64,000 nucleotides of DNA from JAOPZW01 sp963764585 (GTDB taxonomy: Bacteria; Actinomycetota; Thermoleophilia; Solirubrobacterales; Solirubrobacteraceae). The translations under genes were made by a program, and so were the position numbers. Location of the stretch: positions 1,116,001 through 1,180,000 of the forward strand of contig CAVXTB010000003.1 in the NCBI GenBank assembly GCA_963764585.1. The letters run 5' to 3'. The notes under the pieces are model-generated. The model was not told the DNA's origin, did not search any database, and saw nothing but the letters and a program-made list of their open reading frames with translations. Every line of letters starts with the position of its first letter. Position 1 is the stretch's first letter. Below, one piece after another: positions 8,866-16,905 of this stretch.

Positions 8866-10374
8866 ATGAGCCTCGCCGATCCCGCCCCCACCATCCTCGT
8901 CGTCGAGGACGACGAGCCGACGCGCACGTTCCTGGCCGACAACCTCACGGCCGACGGCTACGAGCTGCTCGTCGCCGAGAACGTGCGCGACGGCCTGCGC
9001 CTCCTGGAGACGAAGTTCCCCGACGTCGCCGTCGTCGACCTCGGCCTGCCCGACGGCTCGGGCCTCGACATCGTGCGCCAGGCCCGCGCCTCCGACGGCG
9101 TGGCCAGCCGCATCGACCCGGCCGTGCCCGTGCTCGTCCTCAGCGGGCGCGTGGACGAGCTCGATCGCCTGCGCGGCTTCGAGCGCGGCTGTGACGACTA
9201 CCTGTGCAAGCCCTACAGCTACCCCGAGCTGCGGGCGCGCGTCGCCGCGCTGCTGCGCCGCGCCGAGCTGCGCCGGCGGCCCGCGCGCCTGCGCGTCGGC
9301 AACCTCGAGGTCGACTCGGCCGCCCGCGTCGTGCGCCTGCGCGGCGAGCCCGTCGACCTGTCGCAGAAGGAGTTCGCGCTCCTGCGCGCGCTGGCCTCCG
9401 ATCCGACGCGGGTGTTCACCAAGGACGAGTTGCTGCGCACGATCTGGGGGTTCCGCGCGCGCGGCACCACGCGCACGCTCGACTCGCACGCCTGCCGCCT
9501 GCGCCACAAGCTGGCGCGCTGCGGCGATCGCTTCATCGTCAACGTGTGGGGCGTCGGCTACCGGCTCGTCGACGGGCCGCCGGCCGCGGTCGGCGTCGTC
9601 GAGCTGGCGCCGGCGGCGGCGGTCGCGCCGCCGCTGCTGGCGGTGGCGCACCCGACGCTGGCGATCGCCTGGCTGCTCGCGCTCGCCGGTCTCGGGCTGG
9701 CCGGCTTCTACGGCTTCGAGCTGCGCCGCCGGCGCGAGCTGGTGGCACGGGCCTGCCACGAGCTGCGCGGCCCGCTCACCGCCGCGCACCTCGCGCTGTT
9801 CGCCGGTGCGCGCCACGGCGAGGCGCCGCCGCCGCGGCTGGCCGCGATCGAGCTCGAGCTCAAGCGCGCGGCGCTCGCGCTCGACGATCTCGCCGCCGCG
9901 CGCCGCGGGCGCCGCGCGGCCGATCGCGACGAGCCGGTCGACGTCGGGGACCTGCTCGCCTACCAGGCGGCGACGTGGCGCGTCGTCGCGTCGGTCTTCA
10001 ACTGCCGGCTGGAGCTCGTCGAGCCGGCGTCCGGCGCGCTCGTGCGCGGCGATCGCGTGCGGCTCGCGCAGGCCGTCGGCAACCTCGTCGCGAACGCGCT
10101 GGAGCACGGCGCCGGGCGCGTCGAGCTGCTGGCGCGCTCGCAGGGCGACCGCGTGCGCATCGAGGTCGCCGACGAGGGCCCGGGCCTGCCGGCGCCGGTG
10201 GGCGACCTCACGCGCCGCCCGCGCGCGGGCCGCGGCCGGCGCGGGCGCGGGCTGGCGATCGCCGCCGACATCGCCGACCGCCACGGCGGCAGGCTGGTCG
10301 CGGCGCCGTCGTCGCGCGGCGCGCGCCTGGCGCTCGAGCTGCCGGCCTGGCGGGGAGGCGCGAACGGTCGATGA
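8866..10374 (+). CDS. Response regulator (OmpR type) - membrane segment - histidine kinase fusion
   Basis: 502 residues in one uninterrupted frame. Residues 8-125 are a receiver domain (acidic pair D15/D16, phospho-acceptor D58 in VVDLGLPDGSG, conserved Lys in LCKPYS). Residues 140-235 are an OmpR-type winged helix (LSQKEFALLRALASDPTRVF, RFIVNVWGVGYRLV). One transmembrane helix sits at about 265-285. The C-terminus is a histidine kinase: H298 in ARACHELRGPLTAAH, N-box QAVGNLVANALEHG, G-box VADEGPGLP. The order is reversed compared with ordinary hybrid kinases and tethers the DNA-binding domain to the membrane. It overlaps cpaB by four bases (ATGA). Confidence 0.85.
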   Translation: MSLADPAPTILVVEDDEPTRTFLADNLTADGYELLVAENVRDGLRLLETKFPDVAVVDLGLPDGSGLDIVRQARASDGVASRIDPAVPVLVLSGRVDELDRLRGFERGCDDYLCKPYSYPELRARVAALLRRAELRRRPARLRVGNLEVDSAARVVRLRGEPVDLSQKEFALLRALASDPTRVFTKDELLRTIWGFRARGTTRTLDSHACRLRHKLARCGDRFIVNVWGVGYRLVDGPPAAVGVVELAPAAAVAPPLLAVAHPTLAIAWLLALAGLGLAGFYGFELRRRRELVARACHELRGPLTAAHLALFAGARHGEAPPPRLAAIELELKRAALALDDLAAARRGRRAADRDEPVDVGDLLAYQAATWRVVASVFNCRLELVEPASGALVRGDRVRLAQAVGNLVANALEHGAGRVELLARSQGDRVRIEVADEGPGLPAPVGDLTRRPRAGRGRRGRGLAIAADIADRHGGRLVAAPSSRGARLALELPAWRGGANGR

Positions 10375-10991
10375 CCCGCCGCCGGCGCGCCGCCGCGCTG
10401 CTGGGCCTGGCGCTGCTGCTGGGCGTGCTGGCCGCCTCGGACGTCGCGGGCCGCGAGGCGGCGCTGCGTCGCCAGCTCGGGCCGACCGTCCCGGTCGTCG
10501 TCGTGCGCTCGCCGCTGCGCGCCGGCGATCGAATCAAGCGCGGCGCGCTGGCGCTGCGCCTGGTCCCCGAGCGCTACGCGCCGGCCAGCGCGTTCCACGA
10601 CCCGGCCGAGGCCGTCGGGCGGCGCGCCGGCGTGCCGATCGCGGCGGGCGCAGACCTCGGCCCCGCGCTGCTGCGCGTGCCCGGATCGCAGGCGCGGCCG
10701 GCCGGCCCGGCGCTGCGGCGCGGCGAGCGCGCGCTCGACCTCGTCGCCGTCGGCGCCGCGGCGCCCGGCACGCGCGTCGACGTGCTCGTCACCGACGACG
10801 GGCGCGCCGGCGCCACCCGCCTCGTGCTCGGCGGCGCCGAGGTGCTGGCCACCCGCCCGGCGCAGGCGCCCGACGCCCAGGACGCGCTGCCACGGGTGGT
10901 CGCCACGCTGCGCGTGACCGTCCGCCAGGCCGTGGCGCTCACCGCCGCCGCGGCGGGCGCGCGCGAGGTGCGCCTGCTCGCGCGGCCCTAG
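10371..10991 (+). CDS. cpaB: CpaB/RcpC-like SAF-domain protein of Flp/Tad pilus assembly
   Basis: 206 residues; the ATG overlaps the stop of the preceding kinase fusion. An N-terminal membrane anchor (residues 6-24) is followed by a SAF domain (VPVVVVRSPLRAGDRIKRGAL ... GVPIAAGADLGPALL) and a second beta-rich domain (RALDLVAVGAAAPGTRVDVLVT). CpaB proteins sit at the cell surface and assist assembly of Flp pili. Coupling to the kinase fusion suggests co-expression. The Tad ATPase and platform genes come 3 kb later, separated by two unrelated genes. Confidence 0.7.
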   Translation: MTRRRRAAALLGLALLLGVLAASDVAGREAALRRQLGPTVPVVVVRSPLRAGDRIKRGALALRLVPERYAPASAFHDPAEAVGRRAGVPIAAGADLGPALLRVPGSQARPAGPALRRGERALDLVAVGAAAPGTRVDVLVTDDGRAGATRLVLGGAEVLATRPAQAPDAQDALPRVVATLRVTVRQAVALTAAAAGAREVRLLARP

Positions 10992-11732
10992 AGGACGTCG
11001 CGCGCCAGCAGGTCGCTCACGCGCTCGCGCCGGACCGCGAGGCGCGCCTCGCCGCCGCCGACGAGCACGACCGGTGGGCGGCGGGCGCCGTTGTAGTTGT
11101 TGAGCATCGAGTAGCAGTACGCGCCCGTTGCCGGCATGACGACGGGCGACCCGGTCGATGAGCGCGGGCGCGTCGTGCAGCGCCACGCCGAACTTCGCCT
11201 CGGCGCTGCCGGTGTCGACGGCGGCGTGTGTCTGCCCGGGCACGGCGGGGTTGACGCGGATCAGGACCCGCTGGCCGCTGGCCCCGAGCCGCACGAGGCG
11301 GTCGACGTCGTCTGCGTTGTCGATGACGATCAGCCCGACGCCGGCAGCGAGCGCGTCGCCGATGTCGCGGTCGCTCTTGGCGTTGCCGTGCACCAGGATT
11401 CGCGCCGGATCGAAGCCCGCGGACAGCGCGATCGCGAGCTCGCCCGCCGACGCGACGTCGCAGCCGAGCCCCTCCTCGGCGAGGACGCGCAGGACGGGCG
11501 CGCAGGGCAGCGCCTTCGAGGCGAAATGCACCTCGCTGTCGGCGTGGCGGTCACGGAAGGCGGCGACGTACTCGCGCGCCGTGTCGCGCAGCCCCTGCTC
11601 GTCGAACACGAGCGCCGGCGTGCCGAACTCGGCGGCGACGTCGGCCAGCGCGCACCCGCCGACGGTCAGGCGGCCGTCGCCGCCGCGCGCCGCGGTGCGT
11701 GGGAGGACGTCGAAGAGGCCGGATCCGGTCAT
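10988..11732 (-). pseudogene. lysA: Diaminopimelate decarboxylase remnant with internal deletion
   Basis: Reading from the ATG at 11732, residues 1-193 are a good LysA N-terminus: FGTPALVFDE, the PLP lysine segment VHFASKALPC, LGCDVASAGELAIAL, ILVHGNAKSD, THAAVDTGSAEAKFGV. The homology then stops at about 11155. In another frame, 11137 down to 10988 encodes only the family C-terminus (VVMPATGAYCYSMLNNYNG ... VSDLLARDVL, TAG). The middle is missing, including the HIGSQ region and the active-site Cys region, roughly 150-190 residues, and the two ends are out of frame. The enzyme cannot be functional. Lysine would need another lysA copy or uptake. The stop shares CTAG with cpaB. Confidence 0.8.
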
Positions 11733-11800
11733 CGTTCACCCGTCTAGTGGCCCCCCGAGGCGGTCAAGGCACCGCTGAACGGGCCGATAGCCCGACCAGT

Positions 11801-13936
11801 ATGAGACTTCCCGTTCCTCGTCTGGTCCTGCTCGCGTGCGCGCTCCTGGCGGTCCTGCCTGCCTGCGCGAACGCGAAGTCGTCCAAGGGCGGCACCTACC
11901 CGGTGGTCAAGAGCGTCTCGCCGATGAAGCTCGGCGTCGGCGACGTGATGACGATCACCGGCAAGAACTTCCGCAAGGGCAAGAACAAGAACACGGTGGT
12001 CTTCAAGCGCGACGGCGGCCGCGCGGTGTTCGTCAAGGCGCCCGACGCCACCACGACGAAGATCGGCGTCACCGTCCCCGCCAAGCTGCTGCCGTTCCTG
12101 CTCAAGAAGAAGGGCAAGCGCACCTTCACGCGCTTCCGCGTCCGCGTGCTGTCCAAGAAGTTCGCGAAGTCGTTCACGACCAAGAAGAAGTCGCCCCTGA
12201 TCGGTCCCGACGCCATCGGCGGCGGCACCGCCGACGACTGCGACGGCGACAAGGTCAAGAACAACGTCGACAAGGACGACGACAACGACCTCATCCCCGA
12301 CACGCTCGAGGCGACGCTCGGCACGAACCCCTGCGTGCGCGACACCGACGGCGACGGCGAGTCCGACGGCTGGGAGTACTACTCGGCCCTCGATCGCAAC
12401 GGCAGCGCCAAGCCCGCCCCGTTCGCCAAGCCCTACCCCAACCCGCTGGACGGCAAGGACGCCGACATCGACCACGACGGCGACGGGCTGACCGACATCC
12501 AGGAGTACACCGCCTGGGCGACGTTCGGCGCCAACAAGCTTCCCCTCAGCTACAGCGGCGGCAACCCGGCCTCGGCCGGCCGCGGCGCCCCGCCGGCGAA
12601 CATGGCCTACATGGACCGCGACCACAACGGCTTCCTCAGCGACTTCGAGCGCGACGCCGACGGCGACGGCATCCCGAACATGGACGAGGGCGGCTCCAAG
12701 GACGACGCGCGCATCACGGAGTCCCAGGCCGCCGACGACACCAACTACTACGACTTCGGCCTCTTCACGCAGACCTACGTCAAGCTGGCGACCAAGCAGA
12801 GCAAGCAGGACGAGCCGCTCTGCGCGGGCATCAACCAGGTGCCGTTCTACTGCCTGGACTCGGCGGACCAGAACCCGATCAAGGTCGACAAGGTCGACAC
12901 GCTCGACTGGCTGTCGGCCGACTCCGACGGCGACGGCATCCGCGACGACCAGGACGACGCCGACCACGACGACGTCCCGAACATCACCGAGTACCTCGCC
13001 GAGATCGCGGCGCCGTTCAAGGACCGCACGTACCGCCAGCTCGACGCGTGCATCCCGAACGCCGACTCGCGCTTCTGCCTGCTGGGCAGCGCCGACGTCG
13101 ACCGCGACGGCATCCCCAACCGCGACGACACCGACGACGACGGCGACGGCCTGCCCGACACGCTCGAGAAGCAGTTCGGCCTCGATCCGCTGCGCGCCGA
13201 CAGCGACAGCGACGGCATCTCGGACGGCTACGAGTACTGGTCGGCGCTCGACCTCAACGGCGCGGCCGTGCCCTACCCGGGCAAGGCTCCGTACCCGAAC
13301 GCGCTCGACGGCAGCGACGCCGACATCGACTTCGACGGCGACGGCCTCACGCTCAAGGAGGAGTACCAGGCCTGGAACTACTCGGGCCGCCCGCAGCCGC
13401 TGAACTACAGCGACGGCAACCCGTACTCCGGTGGCACCGTCACTCGCGACGGCAACAAGGACGTCGACGGCGATGGCCTGACGAACATCCAGGAAACCCA
13501 CACGACGATGCGGATCACGTGGTGGGCGATCCAGTACGACGGCACGAACGGGCCGAAGGAGACGCCGTACCCCGACGTCGCGCGCAGGTTCGCCGAGCCG
13601 AGCTTCATCGACCCCGACACCGACGGCGACGGCATCCTCGACGGCAACGACGACCAGGACCACGACGGCTACCCGAACTGGTTCGAGTCCTCGCGCCCGA
13701 GCGATTGGTTCGAGACCTACACGTCGGCCGCCCGCTTCCCGTTCGGGACCGGCGTGCCTCCGCACACCAACCGGCTGGCGCGCGTGAACCCGTTCAACCC
13801 GTGCAAGCCGATCTACAGCAACGCCTGCCACAACCCTGCGCCGCTCGGCTACTACGACCCGGGCGAGGACTGGGCCAGCGACACGACGCCCGCCACGGCG
13901 CCGCCGATGGGTCCGACGCCAGGGTCGCATCTCTAG
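11801..13936 (+). CDS. Large secreted IPT/TIG plus thrombospondin type 3 repeat protein
   Basis: 711 residues. Signal peptide at 1-27 (LVLLACALLAVLPACANA), then an IPT/TIG-like beta domain (VKSVSPMKLGVGDVMTITGKNF, residues 35-125). From about 150 there are many Asp-rich calcium-binding repeats of the DTDGDGESDGWE, DHDGDGLTDIQE, DADGDGIPN and DTDGDGILDGND type. Two copies of a larger unit are visible (ALDRNGSAKP...PYPNPLDG and ALDLNGAAVP...PYPNALDG), so an internal duplication is likely. Expected to be extracellular and stabilised by calcium. No enzyme domain was recognised. It lies between lysA and the tad genes and is followed by a strong terminator. Confidence 0.75.
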   Translation: MRLPVPRLVLLACALLAVLPACANAKSSKGGTYPVVKSVSPMKLGVGDVMTITGKNFRKGKNKNTVVFKRDGGRAVFVKAPDATTTKIGVTVPAKLLPFLLKKKGKRTFTRFRVRVLSKKFAKSFTTKKKSPLIGPDAIGGGTADDCDGDKVKNNVDKDDDNDLIPDTLEATLGTNPCVRDTDGDGESDGWEYYSALDRNGSAKPAPFAKPYPNPLDGKDADIDHDGDGLTDIQEYTAWATFGANKLPLSYSGGNPASAGRGAPPANMAYMDRDHNGFLSDFERDADGDGIPNMDEGGSKDDARITESQAADDTNYYDFGLFTQTYVKLATKQSKQDEPLCAGINQVPFYCLDSADQNPIKVDKVDTLDWLSADSDGDGIRDDQDDADHDDVPNITEYLAEIAAPFKDRTYRQLDACIPNADSRFCLLGSADVDRDGIPNRDDTDDDGDGLPDTLEKQFGLDPLRADSDSDGISDGYEYWSALDLNGAAVPYPGKAPYPNALDGSDADIDFDGDGLTLKEEYQAWNYSGRPQPLNYSDGNPYSGGTVTRDGNKDVDGDGLTNIQETHTTMRITWWAIQYDGTNGPKETPYPDVARRFAEPSFIDPDTDGDGILDGNDDQDHDGYPNWFESSRPSDWFETYTSAARFPFGTGVPPHTNRLARVNPFNPCKPIYSNACHNPAPLGYYDPGEDWASDTTPATAPPMGPTPGSHL

Positions 13937-13962
13937 CTTCAGGGGGCACGCGCCGCGACCGT

Positions 13963-13999
13963 CCGAGAGCCACCGGGCATGACGCCCGGTGGCTCTCGG
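13963..13999 (+). terminator. Strong hairpin terminator after the secreted repeat protein
   Basis: Perfect 16-bp stem (CCGAGAGCCACCGGGC paired with its complement at 13984-13999) and a 5-base loop (ATGAC), 26 bases after the stop at 13936. There is no T-tract, which is common for GC-rich actinobacteria. It also argues against starting tadA at the GTG at 13989, which lies inside the stem. Confidence 0.8.
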
Positions 14000-14042
14000 C
14001 GTTCGTGGGGGAGAGATCGGCTGGGCCGCGCCTAGTCGGTAC

Positions 14043-15218
14043 GTGGAGCCCGCCGCCGACCTCGATGCCCTCGCCGCCGCCCTGCGCGAGCGGCTGCTCG
14101 CCGACGCGGCGCGCGACGGGCCGCTGGACCTCGAGGGGCGGATCAGGGCGCTGGTCGAGCGCGAGGCGGCGCTGCTGGACGCGGGCGCCCGCGAGGCGCT
14201 CGTGGCACGGGTGGCCGAGCGGTCGTTCGGCCTCGGGCCGCTCGAGCCGCTGCTGCGCGACCCGTCGGTCGACGAGGTCATGGTCAACGGCGCCGGGCCG
14301 GTGTGGGTCGAGCGGGCCGGGCGGCTGGAGCCGACCGCGGTGCGCTTCGGCTCGACGGGCGCGCTGCGCGAGGTGATCGAGCGCATCCTCGCGCCGCTCG
14401 GGCGGCGCGTGGACGAGGCCGAGCCGCTGTGCGACGCGCGGCTGCCCGACGGCTCGCGCGTGAACGTCGTCATCCCGCCGCTGGCGCCCGACGGGCCGAT
14501 CCTCACCGTCCGGCGCTTTCGCGCGCGCGGGCTGAGCGCCGACGACCTCGTCGCCGCGGGGACGTGGGAGCCGCCGCTGCGCGACCTGCTCGCGCGCGCC
14601 GTCCGCGCGCGGCTGAGCGTGCTCGTCAGCGGCGGGACCGGCTCGGGCAAGACGACGACGCTGAACGCGCTGTCGTCGTTCGTGCCGGCCGGCGAGCGGA
14701 TCGTCACCGTCGAGGACACCCTCGAGCTGCGCCTGCAGCAGCCGCACGTCGTGCGCCTGGAGGCGCGCCCGGCCAATGTCGAGGGCCGCGGCGAGGTGAC
14801 GATCCGCCGGCTCGTGCGCAACGCGCTGCGCATGCGGCCCGACCGCATCGTCGTCGGCGAGGTCCGCGGCGGCGAGGCGCTCGACATGCTCGCGGCGATG
14901 ACGACGGGCCACGACGGCTCGCTGTCGACGATCCACGCGGGCTCGCCCGAGGAGGCGCTGCGCCGGCTGGAGACGCTCGCGCTCATGGCAGGCGTCGGGC
15001 TGCCGCACGCGGCGATCCGCGAGCAGGTCGCCGACGCGCTGGACCTCGTCGTCCACCAGGCGCGGCTGGCCGATGGGACGCGCCGCGTCGTGGCGGTCGC
15101 CGAGGTGGTCCGGGTCGCTGCCGGGGCTGCGACGCGCGAGCTGTTCGGCTGGCGCGACGGGCGCCCGCGCTGGCGCGCGGCGCTCAGCGATCGCCTGGCC
15201 GAGCGGCTTGCGGCATGA
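14043..15218 (+). CDS. tadA: TadA/CpaF-type secretion ATPase
   Basis: 391 residues from the GTG at 14043. An earlier in-frame GTG at 13989 is inside the terminator hairpin and is rejected. The protein is a hexameric ATPase of the type II/IV secretion family powering Flp/Tad pilus assembly. Motifs: FGLGPLEPLLRDPSVDEVMVNG, Walker A SGGTGSGKTTT (G197-T206), the Asp box VTVEDTLEL, Walker B RPDRIVVGEVRGGEALDML and the His box TGHDGSLSTIHAGS. It overlaps tadB by four bases. No pilin or prepilin peptidase gene is in the window. Confidence 0.9.
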   Translation: MEPAADLDALAAALRERLLADAARDGPLDLEGRIRALVEREAALLDAGAREALVARVAERSFGLGPLEPLLRDPSVDEVMVNGAGPVWVERAGRLEPTAVRFGSTGALREVIERILAPLGRRVDEAEPLCDARLPDGSRVNVVIPPLAPDGPILTVRRFRARGLSADDLVAAGTWEPPLRDLLARAVRARLSVLVSGGTGSGKTTTLNALSSFVPAGERIVTVEDTLELRLQQPHVVRLEARPANVEGRGEVTIRRLVRNALRMRPDRIVVGEVRGGEALDMLAAMTTGHDGSLSTIHAGSPEEALRRLETLALMAGVGLPHAAIREQVADALDLVVHQARLADGTRRVVAVAEVVRVAAGAATRELFGWRDGRPRWRAALSDRLAERLAA

Positions 15219-16069
15219 CCGTCGCGGTCGCCCTCGCCGGCCTTGCGGGCGCGCTGGCCGTGGTCGGCGCTTGGGAGGCGCTCGCCGCCGTCGAGCAGGC
15301 CGCGCTGGCCCGAGCGGTCGGGCGCTGGGCGGCGCCGCTGCGGGCAGCGCGCCGCGAGGGCAGGGCCCCGACCGTGCCCGAGCGCCGGCGCCTGGCGCTC
15401 GTCGGAGCCGGCGCGCTGCTCGCCGGCGGCTGGCTCGTGGCGGGCCCGATCGCCGGCGCGGCGTGCGCCGCGGCGGGCCCCGCCAGCATCGGGCGGATCG
15501 TGCGCGCCCGGCGCGAGCGCTGGCGCGCGGACCTGGCCCGCGGCGCCCCGCACGCGGCGCGCGCGATGGCCGATGCGCTGGCCGGCGGCCACGCGGTTCG
15601 CGGTGCGCTGGCCGTCGCCGCCGACGGCGGCGTGCCGGGCGCGGCCGGTCGCGAGCTCGCGGCAGCCGGGCGCGCGCTGGCGCTCGGCGCGCCGACCGCC
15701 GACGTGCTCGAAGCGCTGCGCCTGCGCGCGCGCGATCCGGCCTGGGACACGATCGTCGCCGCGATCCTGCTGCAGCGCGATGCGGGCGGCGATCTCGCGG
15801 GCCTGCTGCGCGCGATCGCGTGCGGGCTGGAGGAGGCGGCGCGGATGGAGGCCGACGCGCGCAGCGCCACGGCGCAGGCACGCTTCACGGCATGGCTCGT
15901 CGCGCTGCTGCCGATCGGCGCGGCGCTGCTGGCCGAGCTGGCCCGCCCGGGCTACGTCAGCGCGCTGCTGCGCGCGCCGCTCGCGCCGTGGCTGCTGGCC
16001 GCGGCGGCCGTCTGCCAGCTCGTCGCGTGCGGGCTGATCCGGCGCATCGCGCGGGTGGGGGAGGCGTGA
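15215..16069 (+). CDS. tadB: TadB-like inner-membrane platform protein
   Basis: 284 residues; the ATG overlaps the tadA stop. Hydrophobic segments at the N-terminus (about 3-20 and 62-90) and C-terminus (about 222-275) flank a cytoplasmic type II secretion system F domain. That domain contains ARAMADALAGGHAVRGALAVAA and WDTIVAAILLQRDAGGDLAGLLRAIACGLEEA. TadB and TadC together form the membrane platform on which the TadA ATPase acts. Gene order tadA-tadB-tadC is the standard one. Confidence 0.8.
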   Translation: MTVAVALAGLAGALAVVGAWEALAAVEQAALARAVGRWAAPLRAARREGRAPTVPERRRLALVGAGALLAGGWLVAGPIAGAACAAAGPASIGRIVRARRERWRADLARGAPHAARAMADALAGGHAVRGALAVAADGGVPGAAGRELAAAGRALALGAPTADVLEALRLRARDPAWDTIVAAILLQRDAGGDLAGLLRAIACGLEEAARMEADARSATAQARFTAWLVALLPIGAALLAELARPGYVSALLRAPLAPWLLAAAAVCQLVACGLIRRIARVGEA

Positions 16070-16905
16070 GCCGCGCGCTCGTGCTCGCGGTCGCGGCGGC
16101 GGCGCTGGCCGCGGCCGGCATCGTCGAGCTGGGCAGCGCGGGCGTGCGCCGCGGCGCGCGGGACCGCTCGCCGCGCGCCGCCCGGGGCCGCGCGACGGCC
16201 GTGCTCGCCGGCTTCGGCCGGCGCCTCGGCGTGACGGCCGCGCCCGACGACCTCGCCGCGCGCCTCGACGCGGCCGGTGTTCCGGCGGGCGTGACGGCGG
16301 CCGAGGTCATGGCGGTCAAGTGGGGCGGAGCCGTCGCGGCCGCGATCGCCGCGCTCCCGGTGGCCACGGTGCTGCCCGGCCGCCTCGGCCCGGTCGCCGT
16401 CGCCGCCGGGCCCGCCGTCGCCTTCCTCGCGCCCGACCTCTGGCTGGCGCGGCGCACGCGCCGGCGCAGCGCCGCGATGGCCGCCGAGCTCGCCGACGTG
16501 CTGGACCTCCTGCACGTGGCCGTCACCGCCGGCCTGACGCCGTTGCGCGCGCTCGGCGAGGTCGGACGCCGGCGCGGCGGTCCGCTGGCCGCGGAGCTGC
16601 GCGCGACGGCGACGCGTGCGGCGCTCGGCGTCCCGCGCGCCGACGCGCTCGCCCGCCTGCGGCGCGGCTGCCCGCTGGAGGGCGTGGCCGCGCTCGTCGC
16701 GGCGATCGGCCGCGCCGAGCGCCACGGCGCCCCGCTCGCCCCGGCGCTGCGCGCGCTGGCCGCCGACGCCCGCGCGCAGCGCGCACAGCGCCTGCGCGAG
16801 CGCGCCGCCCGCGCGGCGCCGAAGATCCAGCTCGTCGTCGCGCTGTTGCTGGTACCCGCGGTGATGCTGCTCGTCGGTGCTTGCCTGGCGGCAGCGCTGC
16901 TCTAA
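16066..16905 (+). CDS. tadC: TadC-like inner-membrane platform protein
   Basis: 279 residues from a GTG that overlaps the tadB stop (GTGA). It contains a type II secretion system F domain (MAAELADVLDLLHVAVTAGLTPLRAL, LEGVAALVAAIGRAERHGAPLAPALRALA). Transmembrane segments lie at about 3-20, 80-120 and 255-279. The C-terminal stretch APKIQLVVALLLVPAVMLLV is typical of TadC. Its TAA stop overlaps the TAG stop of the opposing lipoprotein gene in CTAA. Confidence 0.8.
   Translation: MSRALVLAVAAAALAAAGIVELGSAGVRRGARDRSPRAARGRATAVLAGFGRRLGVTAAPDDLAARLDAAGVPAGVTAAEVMAVKWGGAVAAAIAALPVATVLPGRLGPVAVAAGPAVAFLAPDLWLARRTRRRSAAMAAELADVLDLLHVAVTAGLTPLRALGEVGRRRGGPLAAELRATATRAALGVPRADALARLRRGCPLEGVAALVAAIGRAERHGAPLAPALRALAADARAQRAQRLRERAARAAPKIQLVVALLLVPAVMLLVGACLAAALL

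Noticed and set aside
12200..13700. Regularly repeated Asp codons resembling a tandem DNA repeat or CRISPR-like array
   Set aside because: The period and sequence vary and encode calcium-binding DxDGDGxxD repeats in a clean reading frame; no constant repeat/spacer structure.
13989..14042. Upstream GTG start for tadA
   Set aside because: It lies inside the right arm of the 16-bp terminator hairpin and encodes residues without family similarity.
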